A DNA stretch of 64,000 nt from Prochlorococcus marinus (GCF_001180265.1 NZ_CVSW01000032.1:248001-312000); one strand, 5' to 3'. Positions 36,933 to 46,858 are shown, numbered from the stretch's first letter. Notes: generated by a model not told the origin, from the sequence alone. Numbers and translations are program-made.

Positions 36933-37080
36933 TAGATTGTACTTTTGGTGCATCATTAGCTAAATCTATTAAACAGTAGTTTGTAGAGCCTAATTCGAAT
37001 AGTTCAGCATATGCGATGCAAGCATCTTTGTCTGAATCAACAAATCTTAATATTCCTTCCTTATCGTAAAGACCATACAT
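36895..37080 (-). CDS. Small conserved-looking hypothetical protein
   Basis: A 61-residue soluble protein: MYGLYDKEGILRFVDSDKDA, then IAYAELFELGSTNYCLIDL and a polar tail. The N-terminus reads like a compact alpha-beta domain and the codon usage is normal, so it is probably a true gene although I know no named family. Its last 38 bases overlap the 3' end of pedR antisense. It may be regulated by interference with pedR, but that is inference. No membrane segment. Confidence 0.6.
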   Translation of the reverse strand: MYGLYDKEGILRFVDSDKDACIAYAELFELGSTNYCLIDLANDAPKVQSTTLDQSLGVSNN

Positions 37081-37140
37081 TTTAAAAAATAAAATTATTT
37101 AAAATATAAAGAAAATATAAAGGAAAGGCGGCTACTTTGA

Positions 37141-37638
37141 CTAGCTATTTTTGAAAGTTGTCAAATAGTTGTCCTTCCATTCTGAAAAAGGTTTGCTAGC
37201 AAGGCTGAAATTAGAGAAATATTTCAGGCCAGTGATTTCTTTTGAAATGAAAGATGGAATAATGAAATCTTCCTTTTCATTAGAAAGTTCAATTTCTGCA
37301 ATTTCAAGTGGATAATTATTTTCTTTAAAGCAATCTATAATCCAAGATTTTTTTTCAATTTCTAGAAAGTATCTATCTTTTTTAATTGTATTTGAAAGAT
37401 TTGACATTATTTTTTCAGCATCGCTTCGTGGAATGGAGTATTCAAATTCAAAGTTGGTAAAGCCTTTGATATGTTTTTTAAGTGCAATTTTAGAATTTTT
37501 GCCTATAAGCCTTACCCTAATAATCCAACCATCTAAACTTTTGGATAAATATCCTTGTTCAATATAAACTTTTTTATTTATGAATTTTTTCCAATTATCA
37601 TTTTTTATAAGAAATCTTCTTTCTATCTCAAAGGCCAT
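37141..37638 (-). CDS. CYTH-domain (triphosphate tunnel) protein
   Basis: A 165-residue CYTH protein, related to inorganic triphosphatases and adenylyl cyclase-fold enzymes. It starts MAFEIERRFLIKNDNW, where the E-I-E-R-R is the family's E-x-E-x-K with R in place of K, and continues with IEQGYLSKSLDGWIIRVRLI, SKIALKKHI and FEFEYSIP, strands of the tunnel with alternating basic and acidic residues. The stop of nadK upstream is directly adjacent, so the pair is co-translated. Likely a triphosphatase, substrate unknown. Confidence 0.82.
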   Translation of the reverse strand: MAFEIERRFLIKNDNWKKFINKKVYIEQGYLSKSLDGWIIRVRLIGKNSKIALKKHIKGFTNFEFEYSIPRSDAEKIMSNLSNTIKKDRYFLEIEKKSWIIDCFKENNYPLEIAEIELSNEKEDFIIPSFISKEITGLKYFSNFSLASKPFSEWKDNYLTTFKNS

Positions 37639-38550
37639 TTAATTTTTGAAATTTTTTGGAGACAAATCGCCTTTCCAATCTAGTTTTTGTATTAAGGTAT
37701 TGTAGTAACTTGTGCTTTTTTTAAATTTTATTATTTTGCAGGGTGATTTCCCTTTTTTGATCTCACAATAATAATTTTCCTTAATGGTCATACATTTTGA
37801 ACCGTCAGTCCATAATTTAATTTCCCCTTTACTTTTTTTTACTGGCTTAATGATTACCTTACTTGTATTAGGTATGACGATTGGTCTACTAGCCAAACTC
37901 ATTGGGCATATAGGGTTAATAATCATTCCATCTATACTAGGATGTACTATTGGACCTCCTGCAGCCATTGAGTAGGCTGTTGAACCCGTGGTTGTAGATA
38001 CAATCAATCCATCACCTTTATATTCATTTACCTTCTCATTATCTATTTCAATTTGTATTTGGTTTGTGGGAGAAATATCTTCTTCAACGGATTTAAAATA
38101 AAAATCATTTAGGGCGTTATAGCTTTTTATGATTTTTTTCTCAGAACTTGTCCCCTCAATACAAACATTACAATTTAATCTATTACGCAAGTCAATTAAA
38201 TATTCTTCGTTTTCAAGAATTTCAATAAAAGATTTGTCAAATAAAAATTCTTTCTCTTGAGTAAGAAACCCCAAATTACCTCCAATATTAATACTCAATA
38301 AAGGAATATCATAATCAGCTAACGCATTTGCACATTTCAGGAAGGTTCCATCTCCACCAAGAACTATGCCAATATTTGGTTGTGATTCTGAATTAGAAAA
38401 ATATTTTTCAATTTCATCTTTATGAAAATTACTTTCAATCCTGTTTGATTTAATATTTTTTGCCTTGAGAACTTCTTCACAGAATTTTGAAGCCTCTTGA
38501 GCTATAGAACTATCTGAACGATATACAATAAGCACTAATGAAAGTTTCAT
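37639..38550 (-). CDS. nadK: NAD kinase
   Basis: NadK phosphorylates NAD to NADP, the acceptor of photosynthetic reducing power. The 303-residue protein has the G-G-D-G-T motif in [18 protein letters not shown] (about residue 75), [11 protein letters not shown] and [20 protein letters not shown], with the conserved N-E-type loop [10 protein letters not shown]. It is 9 bases after ndhE and so part of the ndhA-I-G-E message; linking NADP supply to NDH-1 is a sensible arrangement. Some cyanobacteria have two NAD kinases; only one is seen here. Confidence 0.95.
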   Translation of the reverse strand: MKLSLVLIVYRSDSSIAQEASKFCEEVLKAKNIKSNRIESNFHKDEIEKYFSNSESQPNIGIVLGGDGTFLKCANALADYDIPLLSINIGGNLGFLTQEKEFLFDKSFIEILENEEYLIDLRNRLNCNVCIEGTSSEKKIIKSYNALNDFYFKSVEEDISPTNQIQIEIDNEKVNEYKGDGLIVSTTTGSTAYSMAAGGPIVHPSIDGMIINPICPMSLASRPIVIPNTSKVIIKPVKKSKGEIKLWTDGSKCMTIKENYYCEIKKGKSPCKIIKFKKSTSYYNTLIQKLDWKGDLSPKNFKN

Positions 38551-38559
38551 TTAATGCTT

Positions 38560-38880
38560 TTACCATTTTAATAAATTAAAACTTTCCATATCGACAGTCA
38601 CCCTATTCCTATAAAGAGATAACAATATAGCTAATCCAACGGCTGCTTCTGCGGCAGCAACAGTAATCACAAAAATTGTAAAAACTTGTCCTTGAATTAA
38701 ATTATTATCAATATAGGAAGAAAACGCCATCAAGTTTATATTTACTGCATTGAGCATTAATTCAATGCTCATAAGAACTCTGACTGCATTTCTGCTATTT
38801 AATAATCCCCAAATACCAATGCAAAATAGTGCTGAAGAAACTATTAAAAAAGCTTGAAGAGGAATTGATTCTAAATTCAT
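38560..38880 (-). CDS. ndhE: NAD(P)H-quinone oxidoreductase subunit 4L
   Basis: NdhE (NuoK) is a three-helix membrane subunit of NDH-1 at the junction of the arms. The 106-residue product has three hydrophobic helices and [17 protein letters not shown], in which a conserved Glu sits in the membrane helix, and the [19 protein letters not shown] terminus typical of NuoK. It follows ndhG by 18 bases and precedes nadK by 9. Length is normal. Confidence 0.95.
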   Translation of the reverse strand: MNLESIPLQAFLIVSSALFCIGIWGLLNSRNAVRVLMSIELMLNAVNINLMAFSSYIDNNLIQGQVFTIFVITVAAAEAAVGLAILLSLYRNRVTVDMESFNLLKW

Positions 38881-38898
38881 AATAAGAAATACAAAAGG

Positions 38899-39498
38899 TT
38901 AATTTTTATTTGTAAGTAATGGTTCTGATGATTTTTCAATTAACTCTTGATCAACAGGTAGTCCTGTCGAAATATCTTTGCTCATTACATCTCTTCTAGC
39001 TAAAACAATAGCCCCAATCATTGCCATTAAAAGTAAGACTGAAGCTACTTCAAATGGGAGTAAATAATCACTAAAAAGATGTTCACCAATCCTAATAGTT
39101 GATTCTTCTCCAATAGAGTTTTGAGGACTTGATAAGCTCCATACATTGGTCAAGTCAACTCTTATTAAGAGGCTTAGAAGGGTGAAACATATCGATGTTG
39201 ATATAACTCTTCTCGATTTAATGTCATTAATAGGCTTTAAATCTTCTTTTTTATTGACTAGCATTATTGCAAAAATTATTAATACATTCACTGCACCCAC
39301 ATAAACTAAAACTTGAGCTGCAGCAACAAAACTTGCATTTAATAGAAGATATAATCCTGCAACACTCATGAAAACTCCACCAAGCAGAAATGCTGAATAA
39401 ACAATACTTTCGAGCAACACAACACCAAGAGCTCCAATAATGACAACTAAAGATAAAACTGTAAAACAAATAAATTGTGTTGTTATGGCAATGGACAT
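38899..39498 (-). CDS. ndhG: NAD(P)H-quinone oxidoreductase subunit 6
   Basis: NdhG (NuoJ) is a five-helix membrane subunit with a pi-bulge helix that joins the proton path. The 199-residue protein shows hydrophobic helices and the family signature AAQVLVYVGAVNVLIIFAIM near residue 60. The C-terminal ~25 residues are polar (DVMSKDISTGLPVDQELIEK) and face the cytosol. It sits 13 bases downstream of ndhI in the conserved ndhA-I-G-E order, the same order as in cyanobacteria and chloroplasts. Confidence 0.95.
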   Translation of the reverse strand: MSIAITTQFICFTVLSLVVIIGALGVVLLESIVYSAFLLGGVFMSVAGLYLLLNASFVAAAQVLVYVGAVNVLIIFAIMLVNKKEDLKPINDIKSRRVISTSICFTLLSLLIRVDLTNVWSLSSPQNSIGEESTIRIGEHLFSDYLLPFEVASVLLLMAMIGAIVLARRDVMSKDISTGLPVDQELIEKSSEPLLTNKN

Positions 39499-39511
39499 AA
39501 ATTAATGTGAA

Positions 39512-40138
39512 TTAATTGTTTGGATTAGAAACTTTATCTTTATTTTCATTGGATTCAGGCCTCATCCAATCATAAACTTCTTCCGGTAATTTACCAACTC
39601 TTGCATCTGAAGCTGGGATTTCATGAGGGTCCATGACACCTTTAGGAAGATAGGCAAGTTCTCTTAGAGGTTTAACTGAAGGATCTGTTGTAACATTTGT
39701 GGGTAGTCTGCCAAGTGCGACATTATCGAAATTTAAATTGTGTCTGTCAAAAGTAGCTAATTCATATTCTTCTGTCATTGACAGACAATTAGTTGGGCAA
39801 TATTCAACACAATTTCCGCAAAAAATACAAACTCCAAAATCTATTGAATAATTTCTAAGTTCCTTTTTTTTGGTTTCTTTATTCATTACCCAATCAACTA
39901 CAGGGAGATTGATAGGACATACTCTCACACAAACTTCACAAGCAATACATTTATCAAATTCATAATGTATCCTTCCTCTATATCTTTCAGATGGTATTAA
40001 TTTTTCATATGGATATTGAACAGTAACTGGTCTTCTTCGAAGATGATCAAAAGTTACCGATAAACCATTGTATAAATATTTGCCAGCATTAAATGCTTCT
40101 TTGATATAGCTATTTATTTGTTGAAGGAAATTGTTCAT
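39512..40138 (-). CDS. ndhI: NAD(P)H-quinone oxidoreductase subunit I (2x 4Fe-4S)
   Basis: NdhI carries the two tetranuclear iron-sulfur clusters passing electrons toward plastoquinone in the NDH-1 peripheral arm. The 208-residue protein has two C-x-x-C-x-x-C-x3-C-P motifs: [17 protein letters not shown] and [18 protein letters not shown]. The second is followed by [10 protein letters not shown], typical of the cyanobacterial form. The N-terminus (residues 1-40) is an amphipathic membrane-docking helix. It lies between ndhA (68 bases) and ndhG (13 bases). Confidence 0.97.
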   Translation of the reverse strand: MNNFLQQINSYIKEAFNAGKYLYNGLSVTFDHLRRRPVTVQYPYEKLIPSERYRGRIHYEFDKCIACEVCVRVCPINLPVVDWVMNKETKKKELRNYSIDFGVCIFCGNCVEYCPTNCLSMTEEYELATFDRHNLNFDNVALGRLPTNVTTDPSVKPLRELAYLPKGVMDPHEIPASDARVGKLPEEVYDWMRPESNENKDKVSNPNN

Positions 40139-40206
40139 TTCGAAAAATTCACTTAGTTATTTTATTTTAGTGGAATAATTTTGAATTTAAGTATTTTTAC
40201 TTAAAT

Positions 40207-41325
40207 TTAACCACCAAAGAATTGCGGAAAAGCAAGTTTTAATCCTGCTGTTATCAAAAGATTAGCAAGAGAAATTGGCAGAAGAAACTTCCATCCTAGA
40301 TCTAAGAGTTGATCAATTCTTACTCTAGGAGTTGTCCAGCGTAATAATATTGCAATAAAAACTAAAAGATATGCTTTCAGTACAGTCATTACAATTCCTA
40401 TTGATGCAGTGAAAACCTGAATAAAGGGAGCATTAATAGGTAAATTAAGGAACTTAGCTATTAATTCAACTGGAATAGGAAAACCCCATCCTCCCAAATA
40501 AAGTATTGATACTAATAAAGCGGAAAGAATTAAATTAATGTAACTACCCAGGTAGAACAATGCGAATTTCATCCCTGCATATTCAGTTTGATATCCCGCA
40601 ACTAATTCTTCTTCAGCTTCGGGTAAGTCAAATGGAAGTCTCTCACATTCTGCAAGAGCACAAATCCAAAAGACTATAAAACCAACTGGTTGTCTCCATA
40701 TATTCCAACTAAGGATTCCAGCACCACTTTGTTGGTTGACAATGTCAACAGTACTTAAAGAATTTGTCATTAGTACGATAGCCAGTACAGATAAAGCTAA
40801 AGGAATTTCATAACTTATTGATTGAGCCGCTGCTCTTAATCCTCCTAATAAAGAATACTTATTATTTGATGCGTATCCGCTCATAAGAAGGCCAATTGGC
40901 TGAATACTGCTTAAAGCAATCCATAGGAAAATTCCAATGCCAACGTTACTTATTAAAAGGTTTTGTCCAAAAGGAATAATTAGCCAGGACAGAATCACTG
41001 GGACAAGAACTAATATAGGTCCTGCAGTGAAGAGAATCCCATCTGCTTTGGCAGGAATAATATCTTCTTTGACAAGTAACTTAAGACCATCTGCAATTGG
41101 TTGGAGGACGCCGAGCGCTCCAGCATATTCTGGACCTATTCTTTGTTGAGCAGCAGCAGATATTTTTCTTTCAAGCCAAACTGTTACTAAAACGCCAACA
41201 ACTGCCGCTACCAAAACCAAAAGCATAGGAAGAGGGAGCCATATTATATGAGCGATGTCGCTGGAAAGGCCAAAACCTTTTAAGAATTCATTAAAACTAT
41301 ATTCGAGATCTAATCCGTATTCCAA
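40207..41325 (-). CDS. ndhA: NAD(P)H-quinone oxidoreductase subunit 1
   Basis: NdhA (NuoH) is the eight-helix subunit that forms the plastoquinone-binding site together with the peripheral arm. The 372-residue protein has [20 protein letters not shown] with the E-R-K loop, [12 protein letters not shown], and the acidic loop [20 protein letters not shown], all family signatures. It starts the ndhA-ndhI-ndhG-ndhE-nadK-CYTH minus-strand series. gltA ends 75 bases upstream on the same strand and might be in the same transcript. Confidence 0.97.
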   Translation of the reverse strand: MEYGLDLEYSFNEFLKGFGLSSDIAHIIWLPLPMLLVLVAAVVGVLVTVWLERKISAAAQQRIGPEYAGALGVLQPIADGLKLLVKEDIIPAKADGILFTAGPILVLVPVILSWLIIPFGQNLLISNVGIGIFLWIALSSIQPIGLLMSGYASNNKYSLLGGLRAAAQSISYEIPLALSVLAIVLMTNSLSTVDIVNQQSGAGILSWNIWRQPVGFIVFWICALAECERLPFDLPEAEEELVAGYQTEYAGMKFALFYLGSYINLILSALLVSILYLGGWGFPIPVELIAKFLNLPINAPFIQVFTASIGIVMTVLKAYLLVFIAILLRWTTPRVRIDQLLDLGWKFLLPISLANLLITAGLKLAFPQFFGG

Positions 41326-41400
41326 AATTTTTATGTTATTTACTTAATAGATTAACTCTTCACAAACAATATGTGTGTTTTTTATGAAAAGCTGCAAATA

Positions 41401-42546
41401 TTATTCTCTACTTTCTAAGCTGATCCAATCTCTTGGTGCTGAACCTGTATAGATTTGCGATGGTCTGAAAATTCTATTTGCTCCAAGTTGCTCTCTCCAA
41501 TGAGCTAACCAACCAGCCACTCTAGATATTGCAAAAATTGGAGTAAATAAATCACGAGGAATACCAAGTTTTCTATAAACAAGGCCAGAATAAAAATCCA
41601 CGTTAGGGAATATACCCTTAGGTCCAAGTCTTGGTATTGCCTCTGCCTCAAGTGATTTAGCAACTTCATACATTTCATCTGCTCCAAATCTAATAAAAAG
41701 TTCTTCTGCAAGTTTTTGAAGAATTATTGCTCTGGGATCTTTGACTTTATATTCTCTGTGGCCAAAGCCCATTATCTTACTTTTATTTTTTATTGCATTA
41801 TCTAAAAAAGACCTAGCATTTTCTGGGGTTTTAATCTCTTCTAACATCGCAATCACATCCTCGTTTGCTCCTCCATGCAATGGGCCAGCTAAGGTTCCTA
41901 CTGCGGAGGCGATGACAGCATATGGATCTGTAAGTGTACTTGCAGTCACTCTAGCGCTAAATGTACTTGCGTTTAAACTATGTTCGGCATGTAGAATTAA
42001 GCACCTATCAAAAACTTTTGCGGCTATAGGATCTTGTTCTTTTTCAGTCAACATGTAAAGAAAATTTGATGAGTAAGTTAGATCATCTCTAGGTTGAATT
42101 GGGTCTTGTCCTTTTCTAATAAGTTGGAACGCTGCAATCATTGTGGGTATTTTTGCTATTAGTCTTATGACTGCGTTGTAGATGTAATTAGGATCATCTA
42201 TTGCTCTACGCGAATAGAAGAGCCCCAAAGAAGCTGCACTAGATTGAAGAGCATCCATAGGATGACCAGTTGCAGGGAAACATTTCATCATATCTCTAAC
42301 TCTAAAACTTAACCTACGATGCATCTGAACTTCTTGTTCGAAATCTCTTAGTTGAATAGCTGTGGGCAATTCACCCCAAATCAATAGGTAAGCGGTTTCT
42401 AAAAAACTGCTTTTTTGGGATAGTTCCTCAATGGAATAGCCTCTATACAATAATTTACCTTTGTTGCCGTCAATATCACATATGGATGAATTAGTAACTG
42501 GGACACCCTCTAATCCTGGTTTTAAAATTAGTTTGTTACTATCCAA
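41401..42546 (-). CDS. gltA: Citrate synthase
   Basis: GltA condenses oxaloacetate and acetyl-CoA to citrate, here mainly to make 2-oxoglutarate for nitrogen assimilation. The 381-residue protein has the catalytic residues: H in LHAEHSLNASTFSARV (about 190), H in MGFGHREYKVKDPRA (about 270) and D in NVDFYSGLVYRKLGIP (about 320). The length is the short bacterial type II-like form without the NADH-binding N-terminal extension of E. coli. It is followed by ndhA after 75 bases and preceded by a ~126-base gap. Confidence 0.96.
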   Translation of the reverse strand: MDSNKLILKPGLEGVPVTNSSICDIDGNKGKLLYRGYSIEELSQKSSFLETAYLLIWGELPTAIQLRDFEQEVQMHRRLSFRVRDMMKCFPATGHPMDALQSSAASLGLFYSRRAIDDPNYIYNAVIRLIAKIPTMIAAFQLIRKGQDPIQPRDDLTYSSNFLYMLTEKEQDPIAAKVFDRCLILHAEHSLNASTFSARVTASTLTDPYAVIASAVGTLAGPLHGGANEDVIAMLEEIKTPENARSFLDNAIKNKSKIMGFGHREYKVKDPRAIILQKLAEELFIRFGADEMYEVAKSLEAEAIPRLGPKGIFPNVDFYSGLVYRKLGIPRDLFTPIFAISRVAGWLAHWREQLGANRIFRPSQIYTGSAPRDWISLESRE

Positions 42547-42672
42547 TTGCTTAATTCAATATCAAATACTTATAGATTAAAGATAGTCAAATAATTTTTA
42601 ATTAACCACAAGATATTAACTTCGCAAAAAATTAAAATGATTGTTTTTGAAGCTTGTTTGAATAAATTTAAT

Positions 42673-44139
42673 TTAAAGAATATTTAATATTGATTCTCTG
42701 TAAATAATTGGATTTTTTTCAGGAATAGACTGACTTATGATTTCTAGCGATTCTTCATTTGATATTTTTAAAATATTTTTAATGAGAAAATTAAGGTCCT
42801 GCAAATTAGAAAAATATTCAATTTTATTAGAATTACCATCTTTGATATCAACTTTTGAATAAAGAAAAGCAGATTTATCTTTATTACTTTTTAGGTTAAA
42901 AAATTTTTTTGAGATTGTTTCTAGTTTTTTATCATCAATTAAATAATTACTTATGATTTGTAAACCTCCTGATTCTATTGAATAGATATTTTCATAAGTT
43001 AATTGTTTTATCACATTGTCTTTTTCTTCAAGAATATCTTTTGAATATATCGAGTAAATATCTTCATTTTGTTTCAAAGTATATTTGCTGAAATCTTTTA
43101 GTTTTTTAAAAGCACTTATATTAAATTCATCTTCAGTATTTTTTTCAAATGTAATAAGCCAATCTTTTTTTGAATTGAGAATTAATATGTCTTGATTTAC
43201 ATTTTTATTAAACTCTTCAAAAAAACTGAGTTGAAAATCATTTATTAAGGGATTAAGAAGTTTGTCAAAATTTTTCGTATCACAAAAAATTAAATTTTCA
43301 GGATTATCTTCATTACTATTCTCTTTATTCATTAACTTTTCGTAAGTAAGAATATCAATATTTTTTTTATTATTTAGTAAATATGATTTTAAAATTAGAT
43401 GCTTATTTTTAAAGTCAAAAACTGTAGCAATTTTATCCCCATTATTCTCAGGAAAAATATCTTTATTAAAAAATTTACTTTCCAAAAATTTTTTTGTGAA
43501 TAATATATTTTTTTCATTGTTTAGTCCAACAAGTTCTCCCTCATATTGAAATTTTTTTTTCTTAAAATTTTCACTGGAGATAATACTATTTTTGATTAAT
43601 TGTTTATCTGATGAAGCAATTATATAATTATCGTCGGTTCGGTATATATAGTTAAGAAAATTTATTTTGTTTTCTCTATTAATTGTAATTATCTCATCAA
43701 TCTGATCTATTTTATTAGGCAAATTTAATAAATCATCTATTGTTTTTTCTGGCTTAATTTTAAAAACAATCAAAATATCATCTTGAAGCTCTTTATTATT
43801 TTCAAAAGTTGAGATTATAAGTTCATTATTATAGATATCTTCTAATTTATTGTTGCCTAGATCTATTCCTAAGTAATCTAATATAGAGTCTTTTATTAAA
43901 AAATAGTTATCTTTATTTGTTGGATTTTTATCCTTTTCATTATTATTAACGATATTAAAACTATCTAAATTTGAAATAAATAATAATTTATTGTTTTCAG
44001 GTGCATATTTTAAGATATTTAGTTGCTCAATATTTGTACTTTGTTCTTTATTTTTATTAGTAGAAACTTTTTTAAAACCAACAAAAAGTAATAAAGATAA
44101 TAATAGGATTATTGCTACTACTCTAAGTTTCATTATCAA
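42673..44139 (-). CDS. Membrane-anchored DUF3352-like protein
   Basis: A 488-residue protein with an uncleaved-looking N-terminal membrane anchor (residues 4-22, VVAIILLLSLLLFVGF) and a large, very Asn/Lys/Ile/Asp-rich domain outside the cytosol. The opening LKYAPENNKLLFISNLDSFN resembles the start of DUF3352 proteins of cyanobacteria, in which a polypeptide-type repeat around P-x-x-a-x-x-x-f-S-N-L is seen; the assignment is weak. Base composition is markedly more A/T-rich than the genes beside it, suggesting loose selection and fast change. No enzyme motif. It stands alone, divergent from the rhodanese gene. Confidence 0.55.
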   Translation of the reverse strand: MIMKLRVVAIILLLSLLLFVGFKKVSTNKNKEQSTNIEQLNILKYAPENNKLLFISNLDSFNIVNNNEKDKNPTNKDNYFLIKDSILDYLGIDLGNNKLEDIYNNELIISTFENNKELQDDILIVFKIKPEKTIDDLLNLPNKIDQIDEIITINRENKINFLNYIYRTDDNYIIASSDKQLIKNSIISSENFKKKKFQYEGELVGLNNEKNILFTKKFLESKFFNKDIFPENNGDKIATVFDFKNKHLILKSYLLNNKKNIDILTYEKLMNKENSNEDNPENLIFCDTKNFDKLLNPLINDFQLSFFEEFNKNVNQDILILNSKKDWLITFEKNTEDEFNISAFKKLKDFSKYTLKQNEDIYSIYSKDILEEKDNVIKQLTYENIYSIESGGLQIISNYLIDDKKLETISKKFFNLKSNKDKSAFLYSKVDIKDGNSNKIEYFSNLQDLNFLIKNILKISNEESLEIISQSIPEKNPIIYRESILNIL

Positions 44140-44222
44140 TGTTTATTTTTATTTTTAACAATAAACTTCCGACTGCAACTTAATTTATTAAATTGTAAAT
44201 AACATATAATTTATCTTATAAA

Positions 44223-44573
44223 TTGGGAAGTTATCCAAAATCTATAAATGCTTCTAGTCTAAATGATTGGTTTAATTCTGAGAAAGAAGATCCAGTCTTG
44301 ATTGATGTAAGAGAGCAGTCAGAGCTTGAGCTGGCTCGTTTCTCAAAAGAATTTTTACATATACCAATTAGTAAAGTTACATCTGAATATGTTGAAGAAA
44401 TATTTGCTGGTTTATTAGATAGAGAAATTGTAGTTACCTGTCATGCAGGAGTAAGAAGTTATAACTTTTCTCAATGGTGCTTGGATAATAATATTGTGAG
44501 CGAAATATGGAATTTGGAGGAGGGTATTGATGGATGGAGTAGATATATTGACCCTTCAATACCAAGGTATTGA
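44223..44573 (+). CDS. Rhodanese-domain protein
   Basis: A 116-residue single rhodanese domain. PVLIDVREQSELELARF leads to the active-site loop VVTCHAGVRSYNFSQW with the catalytic cysteine near residue 80, and a C-terminal NLEEGIDGWSRYIDPSIPRY as in cyanobacterial homologues. Such proteins carry persulfide sulfur in thiosulfate use, tRNA thiolation or cofactor sulfuration; which applies is unknown. Start is TTG 44223 with no in-frame ATG; the S-Y-P-K-S-I-N leader fits the family. Convergent with trpB, stop codons adjacent. Confidence 0.88.
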   Translation: MGSYPKSINASSLNDWFNSEKEDPVLIDVREQSELELARFSKEFLHIPISKVTSEYVEEIFAGLLDREIVVTCHAGVRSYNFSQWCLDNNIVSEIWNLEEGIDGWSRYIDPSIPRY

Positions 44574-45818
44574 TTAAATATCTAATGAAGATGCAACAGT
44601 ATTAACATCTTTGTCGCCTCTTCCAGAGCAATTGATAACTATATGAGTATCTTTTTCAAGAGTAGGGCATAATTTATCTAACCAAGCAAAGGCATGGGAA
44701 GTTTCAAGTGCAGGAATAATTCCTTCTAGTTCACTAACAAGTTTTAAAGCGTCTAAAGCTTCTTGATCTGTGACTGATCCATATTCTGCTCTACCTATTT
44801 CTTTTAAATGGCTATGTTCAGGTCCTACTCCAGGGTAATCTAAACCTGCACTTATTGAGTGAGCTTCTTGTACTTGACCATTATCATCTTGCAAGAGAAG
44901 ACTCATTGATCCATGTAAAATTCCAACTGACCCTCTAGTAATAGTTGCAGCATGTTTGTCAGTATCAACTCCGCTTCCTGCGGCTTCAACTCCAATAAGA
45001 CGCACAGAAGTTTCTTTAACAAAAGGATGGAAAAGCCCCATTGCATTTGATCCCCCACCTACACAAGCAAGCAAAATATCGGGAAAAGATCCAAATGATT
45101 CTAAACATTGTTTTTTTGTTTCTTCACCTATAACTGCATGAAAATCTCGCACAATCATTGGGAAAGGGTGTGGGCCGGCAACAGATCCTAAAATGTAGTG
45201 TGTGGTTTCGACATTAGAAACCCAATCTCTAATGGCTTCACTAGTGGCATCCTTAAGTGTTGCAGTTCCAGAATTTACAACTTTAACTTCAGCTCCTAGA
45301 AGTTTCATTCTGAAAACGTTAAGGGATTGCCTTTTTATATCTTCAGCACCCATGTAGATAATACATTTCAAGCCAAATCTCGCACAAACAGTAGCAGTAG
45401 CAACTCCGTGCTGACCTGCTCCAGTTTCTGCAATTATTCTTTTTTTGCCCATTCTTATTGCAAGTAAAGCTTGTCCGAGGGCATTATTAATTTTGTGAGC
45501 CCCGGTATGATTTAAATCTTCTCTTTTAAGCCATATTCTAGGAGTTGCTTGTTTAGTTTTGTAATGTTCAGTAAGTCTTTTGGCTTCATAAAGTGGTGTT
45601 TCTCTCCCTACATAAGTCTTAAGGAGATGATTTAATTCTTCTACAAAAAGTTTATCTTTCCATGCATTAGATGCAGCGGTTTCAAGCTCAAAAAGAGCAG
45701 GCATTAGCGTTTCAGGAACATATTGACCACCATATTTTCCAAATCTTCCCTCTTTGGAGGGTTGATTTAAATCCTCATTTTTATAGTTCTGATCTTTGCG
45801 AGAAAATGTACTTACCAC
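44574..45818 (-). CDS. trpB: Tryptophan synthase beta chain
   Basis: TrpB joins indole and serine to make tryptophan using PLP. The 414-residue protein contains [16 protein letters not shown], the PLP-lysine motif [17 protein letters not shown] (lysine about 107), [14 protein letters not shown] and [12 protein letters not shown]. The ~20-residue extension before [10 protein letters not shown] is a common cyanobacterial feature. It stands apart from trpA, which is not in the window, so the alpha and beta subunits are unlinked here. Divergent from the SUI1 gene with a 48-base gap. Confidence 0.97.
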   Translation of the reverse strand: MVSTFSRKDQNYKNEDLNQPSKEGRFGKYGGQYVPETLMPALFELETAASNAWKDKLFVEELNHLLKTYVGRETPLYEAKRLTEHYKTKQATPRIWLKREDLNHTGAHKINNALGQALLAIRMGKKRIIAETGAGQHGVATATVCARFGLKCIIYMGAEDIKRQSLNVFRMKLLGAEVKVVNSGTATLKDATSEAIRDWVSNVETTHYILGSVAGPHPFPMIVRDFHAVIGEETKKQCLESFGSFPDILLACVGGGSNAMGLFHPFVKETSVRLIGVEAAGSGVDTDKHAATITRGSVGILHGSMSLLLQDDNGQVQEAHSISAGLDYPGVGPEHSHLKEIGRAEYGSVTDQEALDALKLVSELEGIIPALETSHAFAWLDKLCPTLEKDTHIVINCSGRGDKDVNTVASSLDI

Positions 45819-45866
45819 TTTTTCTATAGAATAAGTATTAACTAACTATAGATTATATTGAAAATA

Positions 45867-46178
45867 ATGGGAAAAAAGAATTGGATCGAATTTGATAATC
45901 AAGAAAAAAAATCAGATGAAACAGCTAAATTAGATACTGTCAGTAAAAAATCAAAAATAAATATTTCAAAACAAAAAAAAGGTAAAAAGGGAAAGACTGT
46001 AACTTTAATTAGAGGTTTAGGCGCTGAGGATGAAATCTTATTAAAAGAATTACTAAAAAAAATTAAAGTTTTTTGTGGGACTGGAGGAACATTGATTGAT
46101 GGAAATATCCAATTGCAGGGTGATCTGGTATCGAAATCAATTGAGTTTCTTCGTAAAGAGGGATTTCATAATTTATGA
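45867..46178 (+). CDS. SUI1/eIF1-like translation factor
   Basis: A 103-residue YciH/SUI1-type protein, which helps select proper start codons and resembles eukaryotic eIF1. The domain covers about residues 43-103: VTLIRGLGAED, LLKKIKVFCGTGGTLIDGNI with the G-T-G-G-T turn, and IQLQGDL. The lysine/serine-rich first 40 residues are a disordered tail. ATG 45867 gives MGKKNWIEF, a family-like start; TTG 45858 would add three residues. Followed by cysC after 29 bases. Confidence 0.88.
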   Translation: MGKKNWIEFDNQEKKSDETAKLDTVSKKSKINISKQKKGKKGKTVTLIRGLGAEDEILLKELLKKIKVFCGTGGTLIDGNIQLQGDLVSKSIEFLRKEGFHNL

Positions 46179-46207
46179 AGCAAGGGTTAGGATAGTTTTT
46201 AATTTTG

Positions 46208-46843
46208 ATGATGCAAAAAATGAAAGAACAAGATCAAACAAAGTCAACCAATATCAAGTGGCACAACTTAACTATTGATAGAGAAAAGTTAGAGAAAATG
46301 AGAGGTCATAAAGGTATGGTAATCTGGTTTACCGGTTTATCTGGTTCTGGTAAAAGTACTTTGGCCAACGCTTTAAATGAAGTTTTACACCTAGATGGTT
46401 TTTCGACTTATGTGTTGGATGGAGATAATATAAGACACGGTTTATGTAAAGATCTTGGTTTTTCGGATGAAGATAGAGAAGAAAATATAAGAAGAATTGG
46501 TGAAGTTGCGAATTTATTTATGAATGCTGGGATAATAACTATTACAGCATTTGTTTCGCCATTTATTAGCGATAGAGATAAGGTGAGAAAAATTATTGGA
46601 TCTAAGGATTTTATTGAAGTTTATTGTTCTGCTGATATCACAGTTTGTGAAAATAGGGATACTAAAGGTCTTTATAAGAAAGCTCGTTTGGGTGAAATTA
46701 AGGAATTTACAGGGATTTCTAGTCCATATGAAGCTCCTCATAATCCTGAAATTGTTGTTGATACAGGTTCGTTAGATTTAAATGATTCCGTTGAAAAAGT
46801 TATTAACTACCTCAAAAAAGAAAACTTTCTTAACAAGGCCTAA
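46208..46843 (+). CDS. cysC: Adenylylsulfate (APS) kinase
   Basis: CysC phosphorylates APS to PAPS for sulfate assimilation and sulfolipid or sulfation chemistry. The 211-residue protein has P-loop FTGLSGSGKSTLA, LDGDNIRHGLCKDLGFS, and the R-D-P-K-type segment in NRDTKGLYKKARLG, then GISSPYEAP and EIVVDT. Starts at ATG 46208, 46211 and 46220 are clustered (preceded by AT-rich leader), so the exact N-terminus is open. It lies with the SUI1 gene upstream and converges on purE. It complements cysK at 7 kb in sulfur metabolism. Confidence 0.95.
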   Translation: MMQKMKEQDQTKSTNIKWHNLTIDREKLEKMRGHKGMVIWFTGLSGSGKSTLANALNEVLHLDGFSTYVLDGDNIRHGLCKDLGFSDEDREENIRRIGEVANLFMNAGIITITAFVSPFISDRDKVRKIIGSKDFIEVYCSADITVCENRDTKGLYKKARLGEIKEFTGISSPYEAPHNPEIVVDTGSLDLNDSVEKVINYLKKENFLNKA

Positions 46844-46858
46844 TAGAAAAATATTAGT

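Noticed and set aside
41326..41400. Hairpin CACA...TGTG followed by T run between gltA and ndhA
   Set aside because: It has the T run on the plus strand, but all genes here are on the minus strand, and the stem is only about four pairs.
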